Shown here: positions 12,288 through 24,006 of the stretch, one piece after another
Layout: each line of letters opens with the position of its first letter
How positions within the stretch are numbered: the first letter of the stretch is position 1
Source: Macrostomum hystrix
Taxonomy: Eukaryota > Platyhelminthes > Macrostomidae
DNA: 64,000 bases
NCBI GenBank assembly: GCA_950097015.1
Contig: CATNEN010000002.1
Location: 9,191,501 to 9,255,500 of the forward strand
Direction of reading: 5' to 3'
The notes under the pieces: generated by a model
What the model was told of the DNA's origin: nothing
Seen by the model: the letters and a program-made list of their open reading frames with translations, nothing else
Databases searched by the model: none
Position numbers and translations under genes: made by a program

Positions 12288-13721
12288 GTGCGTGCTCGCC
12301 GGCGCCCCTGCGCCCACCGAGTGGACCGTAGCACACATCGTGCCGATCCCGAAGAAGGCCGGGACAACGCGGAAAGAAGATCACCGCGGGATCTCGCTTA
12401 TGTCCTGCACCGCGAAGCTTTTCAACCGACTGCTTCTCGATCGCCTTCAGTCGGTGCTGGACCCGTACCTCCGTTACGAGCAGAACGGGTTCCGGCCACA
12501 GCGCGGTACAGTAACCCAGATCCTCGCACTCCGCCGTGTCATCGAGGAGGCGCGCATCCGCCAGTCAACGCTGATCGTCGTGTTTGTCGACTTCCGCAAG
12601 GCGTTTGACTCGGTGTCGAGGGCCGCGCTTCCACTAGTCCTTCGTGCCTACCGGGTCCCAGAGCAGCTAGTCGCCGCTGTCATGTCGCTGTATCGCGACA
12701 CGCGCGCGCGCTGCTGTTGTTACGGCGGACGGCCTGTCCGACCTGTTTGCCACCTCGTCAGGAGTGCTGCAGGGCGACACGCTGGCCCCGTTCCTCTTCG
12801 TGCTTCTCCTGGACTGGGTGCTTCGGACTGCGCTCCCCTCGGCTGAAGACGGCTTCCTGCTACGCAGACGCATCGGTCGCCGCCACGATGAGAAGCGCCT
12901 CAGTGTGCTTGGCTACGCCGACGACCTCGCCCTCCTGTCCTCGACTGTCGAAGGTGCCCAGCGCCAGATTGACAGGTTGGCTGAGGTGGCATCAAGCGTC
13001 GGCCTAGTGATCAACACGCTTAAGACCGAGGTGCTGACCGTGCCGGCCGACATCCCAGCGGACCTGACGTGCCGCGGCGCAGACGGGCAGATCATCTCGC
13101 TCGCACGCTGCCAGCGCTTCACTTACCTCGGCGGTCTGGTGCCCAACGTGGAAGACGACATCCGGCGGCGCAGAGGACTCGCATGGGCGGCCTACCGTTC
13201 GATCCGGGCCTTCCTCCAGTCCACAGCGCTGCCTGACCGCCAGAGGGCTCGGCTGTGGCAGGCGGTGATCGAGACCGTCCTGCTGTACAACGCCGAGTCG
13301 TGGACGCTGACGGCTACGCTGGAGCGGCAGCTGGACTCGGCGCACTCGGGGCTGCTCCGTGCGGCCTTTCAAGCTGACGAGAGCGTCAGGACGGAGGCTC
13401 TGTATGAGAGAGCTCAGCTGCAACGCCCGTCCACCATCCTGCGCCAGCGACGACTTCGACTAGCGGGCCACGTCATTCGGGCCGAAAGCTACTGCCGCCA
13501 GCCCGCCCAGGACGTCCTTCTGCTCACCCTGCAGGGCCCGTTCAGGCGCGGCCAGGCTCGGACCCACCGCTACGTCGACTGCCTGCTGAGCGACGCCAGG
13601 GCGCCCGACACTGCCTCCGGCGCGGACCATGTTCGCGCGCTGGCTCTGCGGCGCATCATTTGACGCCGCCCCCCTGACGTTTGGGGCTTGCGTATTTTGT
13701 TGTTGTTGTTGTTGTTGTTGA
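12288..13721 (+). pseudogene. RTE-like non-LTR retrotransposon, 5'-truncated and frameshifted
   Basis: Two adjoining frames (about 12288-12710 and 12755-13663) together encode reverse transcriptase motifs. These are HIVPIPKKAG, the QNGFRPQRGT region, motif A VDFRKAFDSV, motif B SGVLQGDTLAPFLF and the catalytic box GYADDLALL at about 12911-12937. A C-terminal region follows with RLRLAGHVIR and RTHRYVDCLL. The frame breaks at a CG-dinucleotide run near 12700-12712, and loss of one CG pair would explain it. No endonuclease domain is present, so the copy is 5'-truncated, as usual for target-primed insertion. After the TGA stop comes a short 3' UTR ending in about eight TTG units (13697-13721), like the short microsatellite-tailed 3' ends of RTE/BovB elements. 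The RTE assignment rests on motif style only. Confidence 0.85.
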
Positions 13722-14384
13722 GGATAAAACTGGCAATCAAATTTCTTAGTTCATTTTTCAATCCATCATTTCAAAAGGTTAACTTGAAGAGTTCGTCTGC
13801 TCCTGCCAGGGGTTAGCGATATGGGCGGCATCAGCCGCCTCCTCGCTGCGTCCGTCATGGAGGCTCCCTGCCGCTAAGTCAAAGTAAGTCAAGTTCGTCT
13901 GCTTAAGCGCAATGACATCACGTGCAAGAGTGGCGCGCCTGCAGGATGTGGGAATTCTGATTTGGCAGTGAGCAGTGCGTGAGCACTAATCAGACTCTCA
14001 GGCTTCAAAAAATCCTTTCCAACATGCTCAATGGCAGAAATGTCTAGAAAAAATACCTGACCGGCAGTTCAAAGGAAATCAGGGAAGAAACGGAAAGCTC
14101 CAGTAAGAGGAGCTAAAATTATCCCAAGCTCAGCAGACAAGTCCCGACTCAGTGACGCACAACCCGCCTACCCAACTGCACTCAAACTGAAGCATTCCCA
14201 GGATCGAATGAGAAGGATATCTGGTCCGCGCGAATGGGGATCTTGCAAGGTTACATGGGCCATGCTAGACCGACCATCCCACCTCATTAACTATTAACTC
14301 CATGCTCTGGCATGCCGAAACTCAACTCAGAATGTTGAGAATTAGAGCTCTTGTACTGCTGCTTCATTAGATCAGTTCCATTCC
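13722..14384. other. Intergenic, no gene seen
   Basis: About 660 bases between the retrotransposon tail and the 29-bp array. Contains no open frame or motif I can support. Confidence 0.4.
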
Positions 14385-15998
14385 ACACACACCTAGTCTG
14401 GTCATGCCATTCCACACACACACAGTCTGGTCGTGCCATTCCACACACACACAGTCTGGTCATGCCATTCCACACACACACAGTCTGGTCATGCCATTCC
14501 ACACACACACAGTCTGGTCGTGCCATTCCACACACACACAGTCTGGTCATGCTATTCCACACACACACAGTCTGGTCATGCCATTCCACACACACACAGT
14601 CTGGTCATGCCATTCCACACACACACAGTCTGGTCATGCCATTCCACACACACACAGTCTGGTCATACCATTCCACACACACACCTAGTCTGGTCATGCC
14701 ATTCCACACACACCTAGTCTGGTCATGCCATTCCACACACACACAGTCTGGTCATGCTATTCCACACACACACAGTCTGGTCATGCCATTCCACACACAC
14801 ACAGTCTGGTCATACCATTCCACACACACACAGTCTGGTCATACCATTCCACATACACACACTGTCTGGTCATGTCATTCCACACACACTGTCTGGTCAT
14901 GCCATTCCACATACACACACTGTCTGGTCATGCCATTCCACACACACAGTCTGGTCATGCCATTCCACATACACACTGTCTGGTCATGCCATTCCACATA
15001 CACAAACAGTCTGGTCATGCCATTCCACACACACATAGTCTGGTCATGCCATTCCACACACACATAGTCTAGTCATGCCATTCCACACACACACTGTCTG
15101 GTCATGCCATTCCTCACACACATAGTCTGGTCATGCCATTCCACACACACACAGTCTGGTCATGCCATTCCACAAACACACAGTCTGGTCATGCCATTCC
15201 ACAAACACACAGTCTGGTCATGCCATTCCACACACACACAGTCTGGTCATACCATTCCACACACACACACACTGTCTGGTCATGCCATTCCACATACACA
15301 CACTGTCTGGTCATGCCATTCCACACACACACTGTCTGGTCATACCATTCCACACACACACAGTCTGGTCATACCATTCCACACACACACAGTCTGGTCA
15401 TACCATTCCACACACACACACTGTCTGGTCATGCCATTCCACACACACTGTCTGGTCATGCCATTCCACATACACACAGTCTGGTCATGCCATTCCACAC
15501 ACACATAGTCTGGTCATGCCATTCCACACACACATAGTCTAGTCATGCCATTCCACATACACACAGTCTGGTCATACCATTTCACACACACACAGTCTGG
15601 TCATGCCATTCCTTACACACATAGTCTGGTCATGCCATTCCACACACACACAGTCTGGTCATGCCATTCCACAAACACACAGTCTGGTCATGCCATTCCA
15701 CAAACACACAGTCTGGTCATGCCATTCCACACACACACTGTCTGGTCATGCCATTTCACACACACAGTCTGGTCATGCCATTTCACACACACAGTCTGGT
15801 CATGCCATTCCACACACACACACACACTGTCTGGTCATGCCATTTCACACACACAGTCTGGTCATGCCATTCCACACACACACACACTGTCTGGTCATGC
15901 CATTTCACACACACAGTCTGGTCATGCCATTTCACACACACTGTCTGGTCATGCCATTCCTCACACACACTGTCTGGTCATGCCATTCCTCACACAAT
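14385..15998. repeat. 29-bp CA-rich minisatellite, about 1.6 kb
   Basis: The unit joins CATTCCACACACACACAGTC to TGGTCATGC with a 29-bp period. The internal CA run varies in length, and variants include CATACAC, CAAACAC, TCACACAC and CTGTCTGG for CAGTCTGG. Each unit thus nests a CA microsatellite inside a minisatellite. Frame cycling (29 is not a multiple of three) explains the His/Thr/Ser-rich open frames, which I do not call as genes. Confidence 0.95.
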
Positions 15999-17595
15999 AA
16001 AATTTGTTGAACTGTGAGAAGTTTGTCTCAGACAGGTGGGTCAGTTCTTGCCTCAGAAATTTCCTATATCAGTTTTTCCCAGTCCATGGCTGTGTGAGGC
16101 GGATTCGAAGGCCTTGTGAGCAGGACCTGGCCTGACCCTGGAGTGCCTGGGAGAGCCTGAGAGGATCGGATGACGCAGCTCGGGGCAAAATGCTTCCCAA
16201 TTAGGGACTAATAATTAGCCGTGGAAAAACACGGACAGCTCATCATGGCCTACTCAAAGCTTCTCATCAATCTGAGCTGCAGAAGTCTCTTTGCCTCGGG
16301 TTGCATTAGCGAATGCGAAAGATCAGAGAAATTGGAGCATCAGGGCTGCCTCTGATCCTGCGCCCTAGCAGTCATAATTGACTCCTCAACCTGCGGCAGC
16401 GGGCAAACTTGCCGATCGAATGATCTACGGGGCTCGGAGTCTGTGAGGTTTCAACTTCAATGCAATGAACAATGAGGCTTTAATTAGACTGGTCGGTTGG
16501 ATATTGTCAGTGTGTGCACAGGCGGGTATCAATGCCTGGCTAGACGCACTGCATGGCCCCACTAACTAGACCAGTGAGCCTCAGTTGTCCCCTCCATCTC
16601 CGTCCCATCTCGCCTGGCAGCTCCGCTTTCTTTTCTCTTTTCTTCTCCAGCGCACATCGCGGAGCTGCCATCATCTGCGGGCAATCAGGGGGGAGGCCCG
16701 GCGCTGTCTCTTCCGTCCCAAATCCCATTTATCCCAGCTGGGCGCGGCCACGCACACAAGCCTTGGATACCGCAGCGCTGCCTTTGCGGGGAAAGAAACA
16801 TTTTTTCTCCTCAGCTCAGCTAGGCCAGTCTCCCCTGCGTACTCGCCTGAGCCGCCCTGTCCGTATTGATTTATTTCTGACTAGGGGGACGCTGGATCCA
16901 CCCAAACCCACCCTCGCACGTGATGAGGTAGTGATGGATGCTGAGCCGCCCGGCCCTTCTCTCCCGGACTCTCCAGTGAGCTGGCTGCTCAGTCAGCCAA
17001 TGAGCGCCTCCTGATCCCCACTGCCGGCTCTCTCGCCGTCGACGATGTCCCGCCAACCCCAACCTCCGCCACTTCGCCCCCGGGACGCCCAACCCGGCCT
17101 CCCCAACTTCTGCCCCAGCCAGTGAGGCTCGCCTCGTTCCGCTGCATCGCCATGGCGGGCCGCAGGTACTCCTCCTAAAGGCCTGCTCAGACTCCAACCT
17201 AAGCCTCAACCCTCCGCGCATTTCTGCTTGCATCTGCGAGCTCAGCAGCTCAAACTCTCTCCTGGCCTCACAAACACACAAACAGAGCCGTTTGAGTTAA
17301 ATGGAAGGCCAGCTCAGCAGCGTCCTTTGACTGGATTCGCTGCAGCAGCAAACGGAAGGGAGAAGGCAGAAGACATTTTCAAATCCCCTCCCTAGCTGGG
17401 CAAGCAGCAGAGCGCCTTACTTCTAATCCCGGCCGCTTCATAAGCTCCCCGACCCTAAGCTGCAGGCCGACTTCATCTGCTCATCCGGTAGGCCTCAACC
17501 GCCCAGAGACGACGCGGTGATGAGCCGCTAACGCTGAGCAGGGCCACTGAACACCAAACATTGGAGACATCAGCTCGCAGCCCGCGCAGGTTGAC
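15999..17595. other. Upstream region of the CDK5 activator gene
   Basis: About 1.6 kb, becoming GC-rich toward the CDK5R start codon. No protein similarity seen. The last several hundred bases are likely 5' UTR and promoter of the plus-strand CDK5R gene, but no TATA box or transcription start can be fixed. Confidence 0.4.
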
Positions 17596-18702
17596 ATGGG
17601 GACAGTGCTGTCCTCGCCCAGGGACGGAGCCCCCACCGGCTTCAATGGCAGCGGCGGCGGTGGCGGCAACGGCTGGAGCCAGCAGCTGCGCACCTCGAAG
17701 TCCACCTTCAGTCTGAAGACGGACCGGGGAGCCATCGGAGCGGCCCCAGCCGCAGCCTCCGGCCAGTCGAACGGCGGCATCTTCAGAGCCGGTCTGCCCA
17801 GCTCAATCAGCTTCCGCAACCTCAGCATCGGCCAGGCGAGCTTCGGCAGGCGGAAGGACAAGACTGCATCGGCGAGCCAACAGCCGCAGCAGCAACAGCA
17901 GCAGCAGCAGCAATCTGGAAAGCAGCAGCAGCTTCTGCAGCCTCCACCCATAGCAACCATCTCGAATTGGTCAAATGACAGCGGAGTTCAGCCAAATCAC
18001 AATCACAACCACCACCACCACCACCACCACCACCACCACGGCGCCCACCAGCTGCATCAGCAGCAGCTGCAGCTCCCAGCAGCCCCGAGTAAGTCACAGC
18101 AGAGCCGATCTGGCCTCACAAAGTCCACCTCCTGCTATGCGTTCAAGGCGTCGGCTGGGGCAGCTGCAGCTGGCTCCGCCTCCGGCGCCGCAGTCCAGGA
18201 GAGCGACAAGGAGAACAACCGCTCTGGATCCTCGGACAGCCGGAAAATGCTGGTCCAGGCGAGCACCTCCGACCTGCTGAAGTGCGTTGCGGCCTACCTG
18301 CGGCAGCACTGCTCCGTGCTCAGCTGCGACTCCGGCTCCGTGGTATCGTGGATCCGCTCGGTGGACCGGAACCTCATCCTGCAGGGCTGGGCGGACATGG
18401 CCTTCGTGAATCCGCCCAACCTGGTGTTCTTCTACCTACTGGTGAAGGCGGCCGTGCCAGCGGACATCGCCTCCGAGCGGCAGCTGCAGGCGACTCTGCT
18501 GACCTGCCTGTACGTGGCCTACTCCTACATGGGCAACGAGATCAGCTACCCGCTGAAGCCCTTTCTGGTGGACGGCAACCGCGCGGCCTTCTGGGACCGC
18601 TGCATCAGCCTGGCCAACCTGCGCAGCGGCGACATGTTGCGGCTGAACTCCGACCCCGCCTTCTTCATCGATGTGTTCACTGAGCTCAGGTCGTATGCGT
18701 GA
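17596..18702 (+). CDS. CDK5R1: Cyclin-dependent kinase 5 activator (p35 family)
   Basis: Single-exon frame of 368 residues. It begins MGTVLSS, like vertebrate p35, whose Gly2 is myristoylated and holds the protein at membranes. Residues about 20-210 are low-complexity: Gly-rich, a Gln run at 95-115 and a His run near 135-150. From about residue 220 the CDK5-activating cyclin-like fold is plain: VQASTSDLLKC, WIRSVDRNLILQGWAD, FVNPPNLVFFYLL, LLTCLYVAYSYMGNEI, SYPLKPFLVD, AFWDRCISL and FFIDVFTELR. Known role: it binds and activates CDK5 without a cyclin, mainly in neurons. The protein stops soon after the conserved domain, and its last eight codons plus the TGA lie in the first unit of a 37-bp tandem array. 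The C-terminus may therefore have been reset by the repeat. Whether it is the R1 or R2 type cannot be told. Confidence 0.93.
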   Translation: MGTVLSSPRDGAPTGFNGSGGGGGNGWSQQLRTSKSTFSLKTDRGAIGAAPAAASGQSNGGIFRAGLPSSISFRNLSIGQASFGRRKDKTASASQQPQQQQQQQQQSGKQQQLLQPPPIATISNWSNDSGVQPNHNHNHHHHHHHHHHGAHQLHQQQLQLPAAPSKSQQSRSGLTKSTSCYAFKASAGAAAAGSASGAAVQESDKENNRSGSSDSRKMLVQASTSDLLKCVAAYLRQHCSVLSCDSGSVVSWIRSVDRNLILQGWADMAFVNPPNLVFFYLLVKAAVPADIASERQLQATLLTCLYVAYSYMGNEISYPLKPFLVDGNRAAFWDRCISLANLRSGDMLRLNSDPAFFIDVFTELRSYA

Positions 18703-18937
18703 GCCTGAGCCTGTTCCTGAGCTCAGGTCGTATGCGTGAGCCTGAGCCTGTTCCTGAGCTCAGGTCGTATGCGTGAGCCTGAGCCTGTTCCTGAGCTCAG
18801 GTCGTATGCGTGAGCCTGAGCCTGTTCCTGAGCTCAGGTCGTATGCGTGAGCCTGAGCCTGTTCCTGAGCTCAGGTCGTATGCGTGAGCCTGAGCCTGTT
18901 CCTGAGCTCAGGTCGTATGCGTGAGCCTGAGCCTGTC
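18681..18937 (+). repeat. 37-bp array overlapping the CDK5R stop codon
   Basis: Seven near-identical units start at 18681, 18718, 18755, 18792, 18829, 18866 and 18903. Each holds TGAGCTCAGGTCGTATGCGT then GAGCCTGAGCCTGTTCC. The first unit supplies codons for TELRSYA and the TGA stop of CDK5R. The near-absence of differences between units suggests recent or ongoing expansion. Confidence 0.95.
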
Positions 18938-20500
18938 CTGCATATCTGAATTGTCTTGCTATACAAATCGTTTCCTAAACCTTGGATTCATTCTCTGATT
19001 CCCTTCTCGGACTGTTTCATCCAGCAGGTCGCTCAGGTGTGTTTTTGGCTCTCCTTAGTAGCTATTTAGTCTCTGCGGCGCACATTCTTATCGATTATCT
19101 TGTTGCGCTCCCAAAGCAGATTGCACTCCCTCACAGCATCCTGTTGTCCTCATTGCTGGTGGAGTTTCAGCCTAAGCTTGCTATTCAAAGATTATTCAAA
19201 GATAAACTCTATATCGGATCGTGCTCTCAGTGTTGAGTTGCTTTCAGTTTCCAGTTTGATTTGTTCGATGTCTATTCATAAATAGCTATTCATGTTTTTC
19301 CATCGTCACATCACTGCAGTTCGAGATTTTGCGTGTAGAAATTTGGTTTCTATGTTTCTCTGTCCCGCTCTGTTTCGTCAGTTTCTGTTTTCAAACATTT
19401 TGCATAATTACCAGCATGAGATAATGTGACTGAAGGTTGACAGCAAGATGAAATATAGAATCAGCGGTTCGAATTTTCAACGAGTTTTTATGTTTCTAAG
19501 GCGTTAAACTCAGATGTGATTTCTCTGGTCTGCTTGAAGATTTATTTTTTCCAAATCCAATAACAGCTCCAGTATTGAGTGGACTTGTCGACGTGCAAGA
19601 GGAAATGGGATTTCGTTGCCCTCGGCAATGTCCCCACGCTGCAGCCCACGCTGTCTGAATTGCATCGAGTATTGGCGCCTCCAGGACCGAGGGCTGAGGA
19701 CTGCTGAAGTGGATCGAATCGCTGTCAGTGGCGGCACAACAGAACTCAATATTCCATTGCTGTATCACGCTATGAAAATCCTGAGAACTTTTAACAGCCT
19801 TTGAAAAAAAACTGGACAGCAATGACACGTGCGACTTCCTATCTCACTTATCAACCGATTCAGCTAGGACTACTTTTCCCTATCTGCTTGTAGAAGCAAA
19901 TTACTCAAGTATAAGACTTAGAAATCTGAAAAGAACTCGAGAGAAAACTTTCGCCAAGAGGTCAAGCAACTAAGAATAGACAGATTAGATAAACACTCGC
20001 CCCGAGCTTTCACTTGCATTCCAGCTCAACACAACCCGGCCCATCTGGATCTCGCGCGGCCCGACACGACACGGCCCGGCTTAATCTGACCCGATCCTGC
20101 CCGACGTCGGTCCAACGCGATCTGGACCTGCCTGGACTTACCCGACCGGGCACGGCCTGATGCAACCTGGCCCGGTCCTGCCTGTGAAATCAGAGCCGGC
20201 CTGGGCCCTATCTGGAGAAGAGGAGAAGACCGGGACCGCCCAAGAAGATCTGATTGACGAAGGGACGGCGACAACAAACATTAGATAAAGGGGACTCCAT
20301 AGAAACGGGAACTTTTCCTAACTCAACCAACGCGTTTGGGCCTTTGACCCGCCCTCCATAGGACAGGGGTTGGCGTGCCTGCCAACCAAGTAGTCTAATG
20401 TTTTGTGCTGAATTGGACTCGGGGCTGCGACCCCACTCGACTCATTATCACTAAGCGCTCTGATGATAAAGTTTTACCACCTCCCCAAGGGAGGGATTTT
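18938..20500. other. 3' flank of CDK5R and intergenic DNA
   Basis: Likely 3' UTR of CDK5R followed by non-coding DNA. At about 20025-20280 lies a degenerate GC-rich stretch full of CGGCCCGAC-like words, perhaps a decayed tandem repeat. No gene recognised. Confidence 0.4.
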
Positions 20501-20506
20501 CAAACA

Positions 20507-20515
20507 ATATATAAG
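20507..20515 (+). promoter_or_regulatory. TATA box of the LTR-like promoter
   Basis: ATATATAAG lies about 30 bases before the first base (20543) of the sequence duplicated at 22580. This is the expected TATA-to-start spacing, so the duplicated block may begin at the RNA start. Confidence 0.45.
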
Positions 20516-20542
20516 TCGAAGCGGAGCGAGGGAAAATGTTCC

Positions 20543-20857
20543 GTCGCTGATTTTAGTTAGAGAGTCATCTCTGAGCTCTATTAAGTTAGCAATTTAAAAT
20601 AACTTACGGCGTTTGAGTTCTATCTTCATTGAATCCCGAGAGACGAATCCGAGAGAGACAGCATCAGTCAGCCGTGATACCGAGAGCGATAGTCGCTAGG
20701 AGTTATAGCCTTCAAGACAAGAGACTGCAACACACCGCTAGACTACATTCAGACTACATCGACACGAGAGAGACGACAAAGCTTGAAGCGCTATATCAAG
20801 CATAGGAAAGCTCTCTGTAGGGGCTGTGAATCTGAATAATTCAGCAAAATCCCTAAA
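20543..20857 (+). repeat. Leader-like direct repeat, copy 1
   Basis: Starts GTCGCTGATTTTAGTTAG and ends near AATCCCTAAA. It matches 22580-22862 with few substitutions, apart from about 30 extra bases here (around 20614-20660, including CCCGAGAGACGAATCCG). Confidence 0.85.
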
Positions 20858-21881
20858 AGTTCAAAAAATGTTTGATAAAATTATAAAAACTAACAAAAAA
20901 AGTAGAACAGTTATGTACTCGTACAAAGCTACGGTATGATCTTCCTTAGAAGAGAAATATTCAGCAATTGGTGAAGCAACTCACCAAAGTCGCATTAATA
21001 GCGAGGGGCTACCAGGAAGTTGTTTTAAATAGGACTATAGTCGAATTATCATAAAAGGTGTACTCAGTTAAAGAATACAGGCAGCGCTGACCAGCATTAC
21101 CACATATTAAAACTTAGGCTCTAAAGGAGCTTTTGCAGGAGCCGGCCGACTCAACACAGGTAAAGGACCTGTCAAGTGATTTGCAGCATTAAAAGTACAC
21201 CGTATAGGGCTTTTCATTATTATAGCGCGCTTCAATAGGCTCAGTAGGGTAGCAGACCTTCTGAGGAGAGTTAAACTCTTGGCACTAAGGACTGAGCGGA
21301 CACAGAGGGGGCAAGAACTCACTTAGGCACTATACATTGCGTCTATCTGACCCGACTTCCCAGCAAACGCGACAGCCCGCCCATAGCGCTGTTGATCTGC
21401 TACACAGCGTGTCAGGGTAAGTATTTTTGCCCCCAACCTAGGTAGCCAATCCATGAGACAACCTCGAGGCATTTCTGAAAGCAAATTGAAATGCATAGCC
21501 CAACTAGCCGATAAAGCAGAAAGCGGAAAATTAAAAGGCCTATAATCATTAAAAGTGCATGTGTATAAAATGCTGCAACCATCTTATTTAGCCGAGCGCA
21601 CACTTACGATAAGCGCGACAAAAATGCACTTATTTATTTGTCTAAAGCAACAAAAAATGTTTTTACATATTGACAGCACCACCTGGCCGGAAACGTATCC
21701 GATACCTCTGCCCCTTTTCTCATATTTGAATTTCACTTAAAATTTTGTGAGATCTTAGATAGATCAGAGCACACACTGACAGAATACTTTGCTGAAGTCA
21801 AGCTGATTAAATACGCATCACTTACATTCATATCATTTGCGGCCAACTCCGCAAAGAACCAATAGACTTGAACATCAGCAT

Positions 21882-22575
21882 ATGAATAACGGAACTCTTG
21901 ACCAAGACATTCAAACAGGCACTAACAGAACTCCAGAACCCGGAGAACCTGAACAGCAACAACTGCCACAGCAGCCAGGAAACCAGTTAGAGAACGACGA
22001 CGACTGGGAAGACAACCACGAACATTCATCAGACTCGGACAACGAGGACAACGCAATGGAAGATCTCCAGAACCAAGTCCGCGAACTACAGCAACGTCTA
22101 GCCATGGCACACGGCAGGGACCTACCAGCCATTGCCCAGGCTCTCAAGCTATTGGCAAGAGACTACGAAATGAGACAGCCATTTATCAAATGGCTGACCG
22201 AATTTGAACTCCAGACAGCGACATTTGGCCTAACCGATGGAGAAAAGTGCCGCCTGCTACCACTCATGCTGTGCCCTAACGCCCGTAATCAATACGCGGG
22301 ACTCCCACAAGCTGTCCGAGAAGACGATGGACAGGTGCGAACGCAACTCCGAGAACTGTATGACACCAGAGCGATGGACGGCCCACGGCTGTACTCCAAC
22401 TCTCCATGAGGAAGATGCACCCAGGAGAGGACGTCAACAAGTTTATCGCCGATATCACACAACTGGTCGAGAACTCCGTGTTTCAAGAACCAGCTCCGGA
22501 GGGCGAGAATGAGCACGACAGGGGCGCCAGAATCAACCGCAACAAGCGCATCGTCCAGGACCACATTATGCTGCA
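21882..22575 (+). pseudogene. Gag-like protein fragment, frameshifted
   Basis: The first frame (to 22409) has an acidic, Gln/Glu-rich N-terminus, a heptad-like stretch (QNQVRELQQRLAM) and then a retrotransposon Gag signature: FIKWLTEFELQTATFGLTD, CRLLPLMLCPNARNQYAGL and VRTQLRELYD. After a one-base shift near 22390-22405 the next frame continues with MRKMHPGEDVNKFIADITQL, a typical Gag helix region. It then runs into repeat copy 2 and stops. No zinc knuckle or pol follows. The style is of Ty3/Gypsy-type elements, by inference. Confidence 0.65.
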
Positions 22576-22579
22576 CGCT

Positions 22580-22862
22580 GTCGCTGATTTTAGTTAGAGA
22601 GTCATCTCTGAGCTCTATTAAGTTAGCAATTTAAAACAACTTACGGCGTTTGAGTTCTTGAGACTACATCAGTCAGCCGTGATACTGAGAGCGATAGTCG
22701 CTAGGAGTTATAGCCTTCAAGACAAGAGACTGCAACACACCGCTAGACTACATTTAGACTACATCGACACGAGAGAGACAACAAAGCTTGAAGCGCTATA
22801 TCAAGCATAGGAAAGCTCTCTGCAGGGGCTGTGAATCTAAATAATTCAGCAAGATCCCTAAA
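22580..22862 (+). repeat. Leader-like direct repeat, copy 2
   Basis: Begins GTCGCTGATTTTAGTTAG directly after the gag-like frame and ends ATCCCTAAAG. Homology to copy 1 starts and stops sharply at both ends. No U3 or TATA region precedes it. Confidence 0.85.
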
Positions 22863-24000
22863 GCTGTGAAAGCTTTAGCTGGCTAAACTATGTTAGAGCA
22901 GCTTGAAGACTTTGGAGGATACTTTGAGAGGCTCAAACACTTTTTGTTTTAATTTGCTGTGAAAGTTTTTTATTCAAGCGAACTTGATTTAGTTGATGTA
23001 TACTACTTATTCGTGCATGCGGGTCAGTAGTATGAAGTTTCAAGATAGTTTAAAGAGTTTTTCATCGATTTATTATTTTTTTTTTAAGCTAAAAACCAAG
23101 GAATAGTTAGTAAAACGTAAGCATGTATTTTGTGCCATCAAAAAACTTTTTACTTCGAATTTTAAAAGGACATCGAACTAGGCTTAAAATGGTTGGATGC
23201 TCAACAAATAAATAGGCTAATAATTCTAAAACGAGCTAAGCATCAGCGAGGCTATCAAATTGTGAGCCAAATCGAGCAGTTAGCATCTGTGCCTGATAGG
23301 AAAATAGAGCAAGTTGCCCACCAATCAAATAAAGGAGCTAAAAATGGATCGATAACAAAAACAGCAAAATGTGCTTTAGAACAAAGCCTAACAATTTAAC
23401 AAGCTAAGTTAACAAAACAAAGTAATTGAAATGTTCTAACAATAATAAAATAAAAGCAAATTGATTTCACTACTAATGCGTGTACACAATGTACTTTTGA
23501 ATCTTACCGAGTGTTTATGGAGCGAGCAGCAATTTAGGCTACTATTATTTGAACAAAAATAATCAAGTCTAATGGCAATGCACTCATTCAATACACGACA
23601 AAACTCCATATTGGCTACTGATGCAATAAGAAAAATAAACAAAAAATCACATCGTTGACTTTAGAGGAGTGAGCAGAGATAGAGCACGAAAAGTACTGAT
23701 TAGAAAAAATCAAAGGAAAACTGCTCAGATTAAAGTACGAGTCGCTAAAAGAGTAAAGTTATGCATCAGAAAAAAAGAAAAAATCTACAAAAATGGTGTC
23801 TAGAAAAGTCTGGAAACTGCGGTGTGAAAATCCATTCTAAGCATTCTGGCGCAGCACAAAAGTACACACTGGACTTGCATCAGCACTCAATGATATTTGT
23901 TACGGGACTCAGACTAGCTCATGCAAATAAGATCGATCGATTATTTTTTGTGATTGTGACTAAACGCAAAACAATTATACAGACCATAGAATTGAAGAAT
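22863..24000. other. AT-rich intergenic, no gene seen
   Basis: About 1.1 kb, AT-rich. The two open frames of 68 and 94 codons here show no recognisable motif and are probably chance. Confidence 0.4.
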
Positions 24001-24006
24001 GCACAC

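Larger units (their letters stand above)
20500..22862 (+). mobile_element. Rearranged LTR retrotransposon remnant
   Basis: Order: a TATA-containing region (20507-20515), leader-like repeat copy 1 (20543-20857), about 1 kb of non-coding internal DNA, a gag-like frame (21882-22575), and leader-like repeat copy 2 (22580-22862) fused to the gag. No protease, reverse transcriptase or integrase is present. I read the two direct repeats as R-U5 parts of an LTR, the first still having its U3 promoter side and the second lacking it. The outer edges are not fixed, because I found no matching termini or target-site duplication. A non-autonomous element or a recombination product are the main options. 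Confidence 0.6.

Noticed and set aside
12040-12384. Minus-strand Ile-Pro-Asn-Pro repeat protein
   Set aside because: Product of the 18-bp tandem repeat and antisense to the retrotransposon.
14287-16017. His/Thr/Ser-rich frames over the CA-rich array, resembling a histidine-rich protein
   Set aside because: They cycle frames with a 29-bp unit and have no start or splice context.
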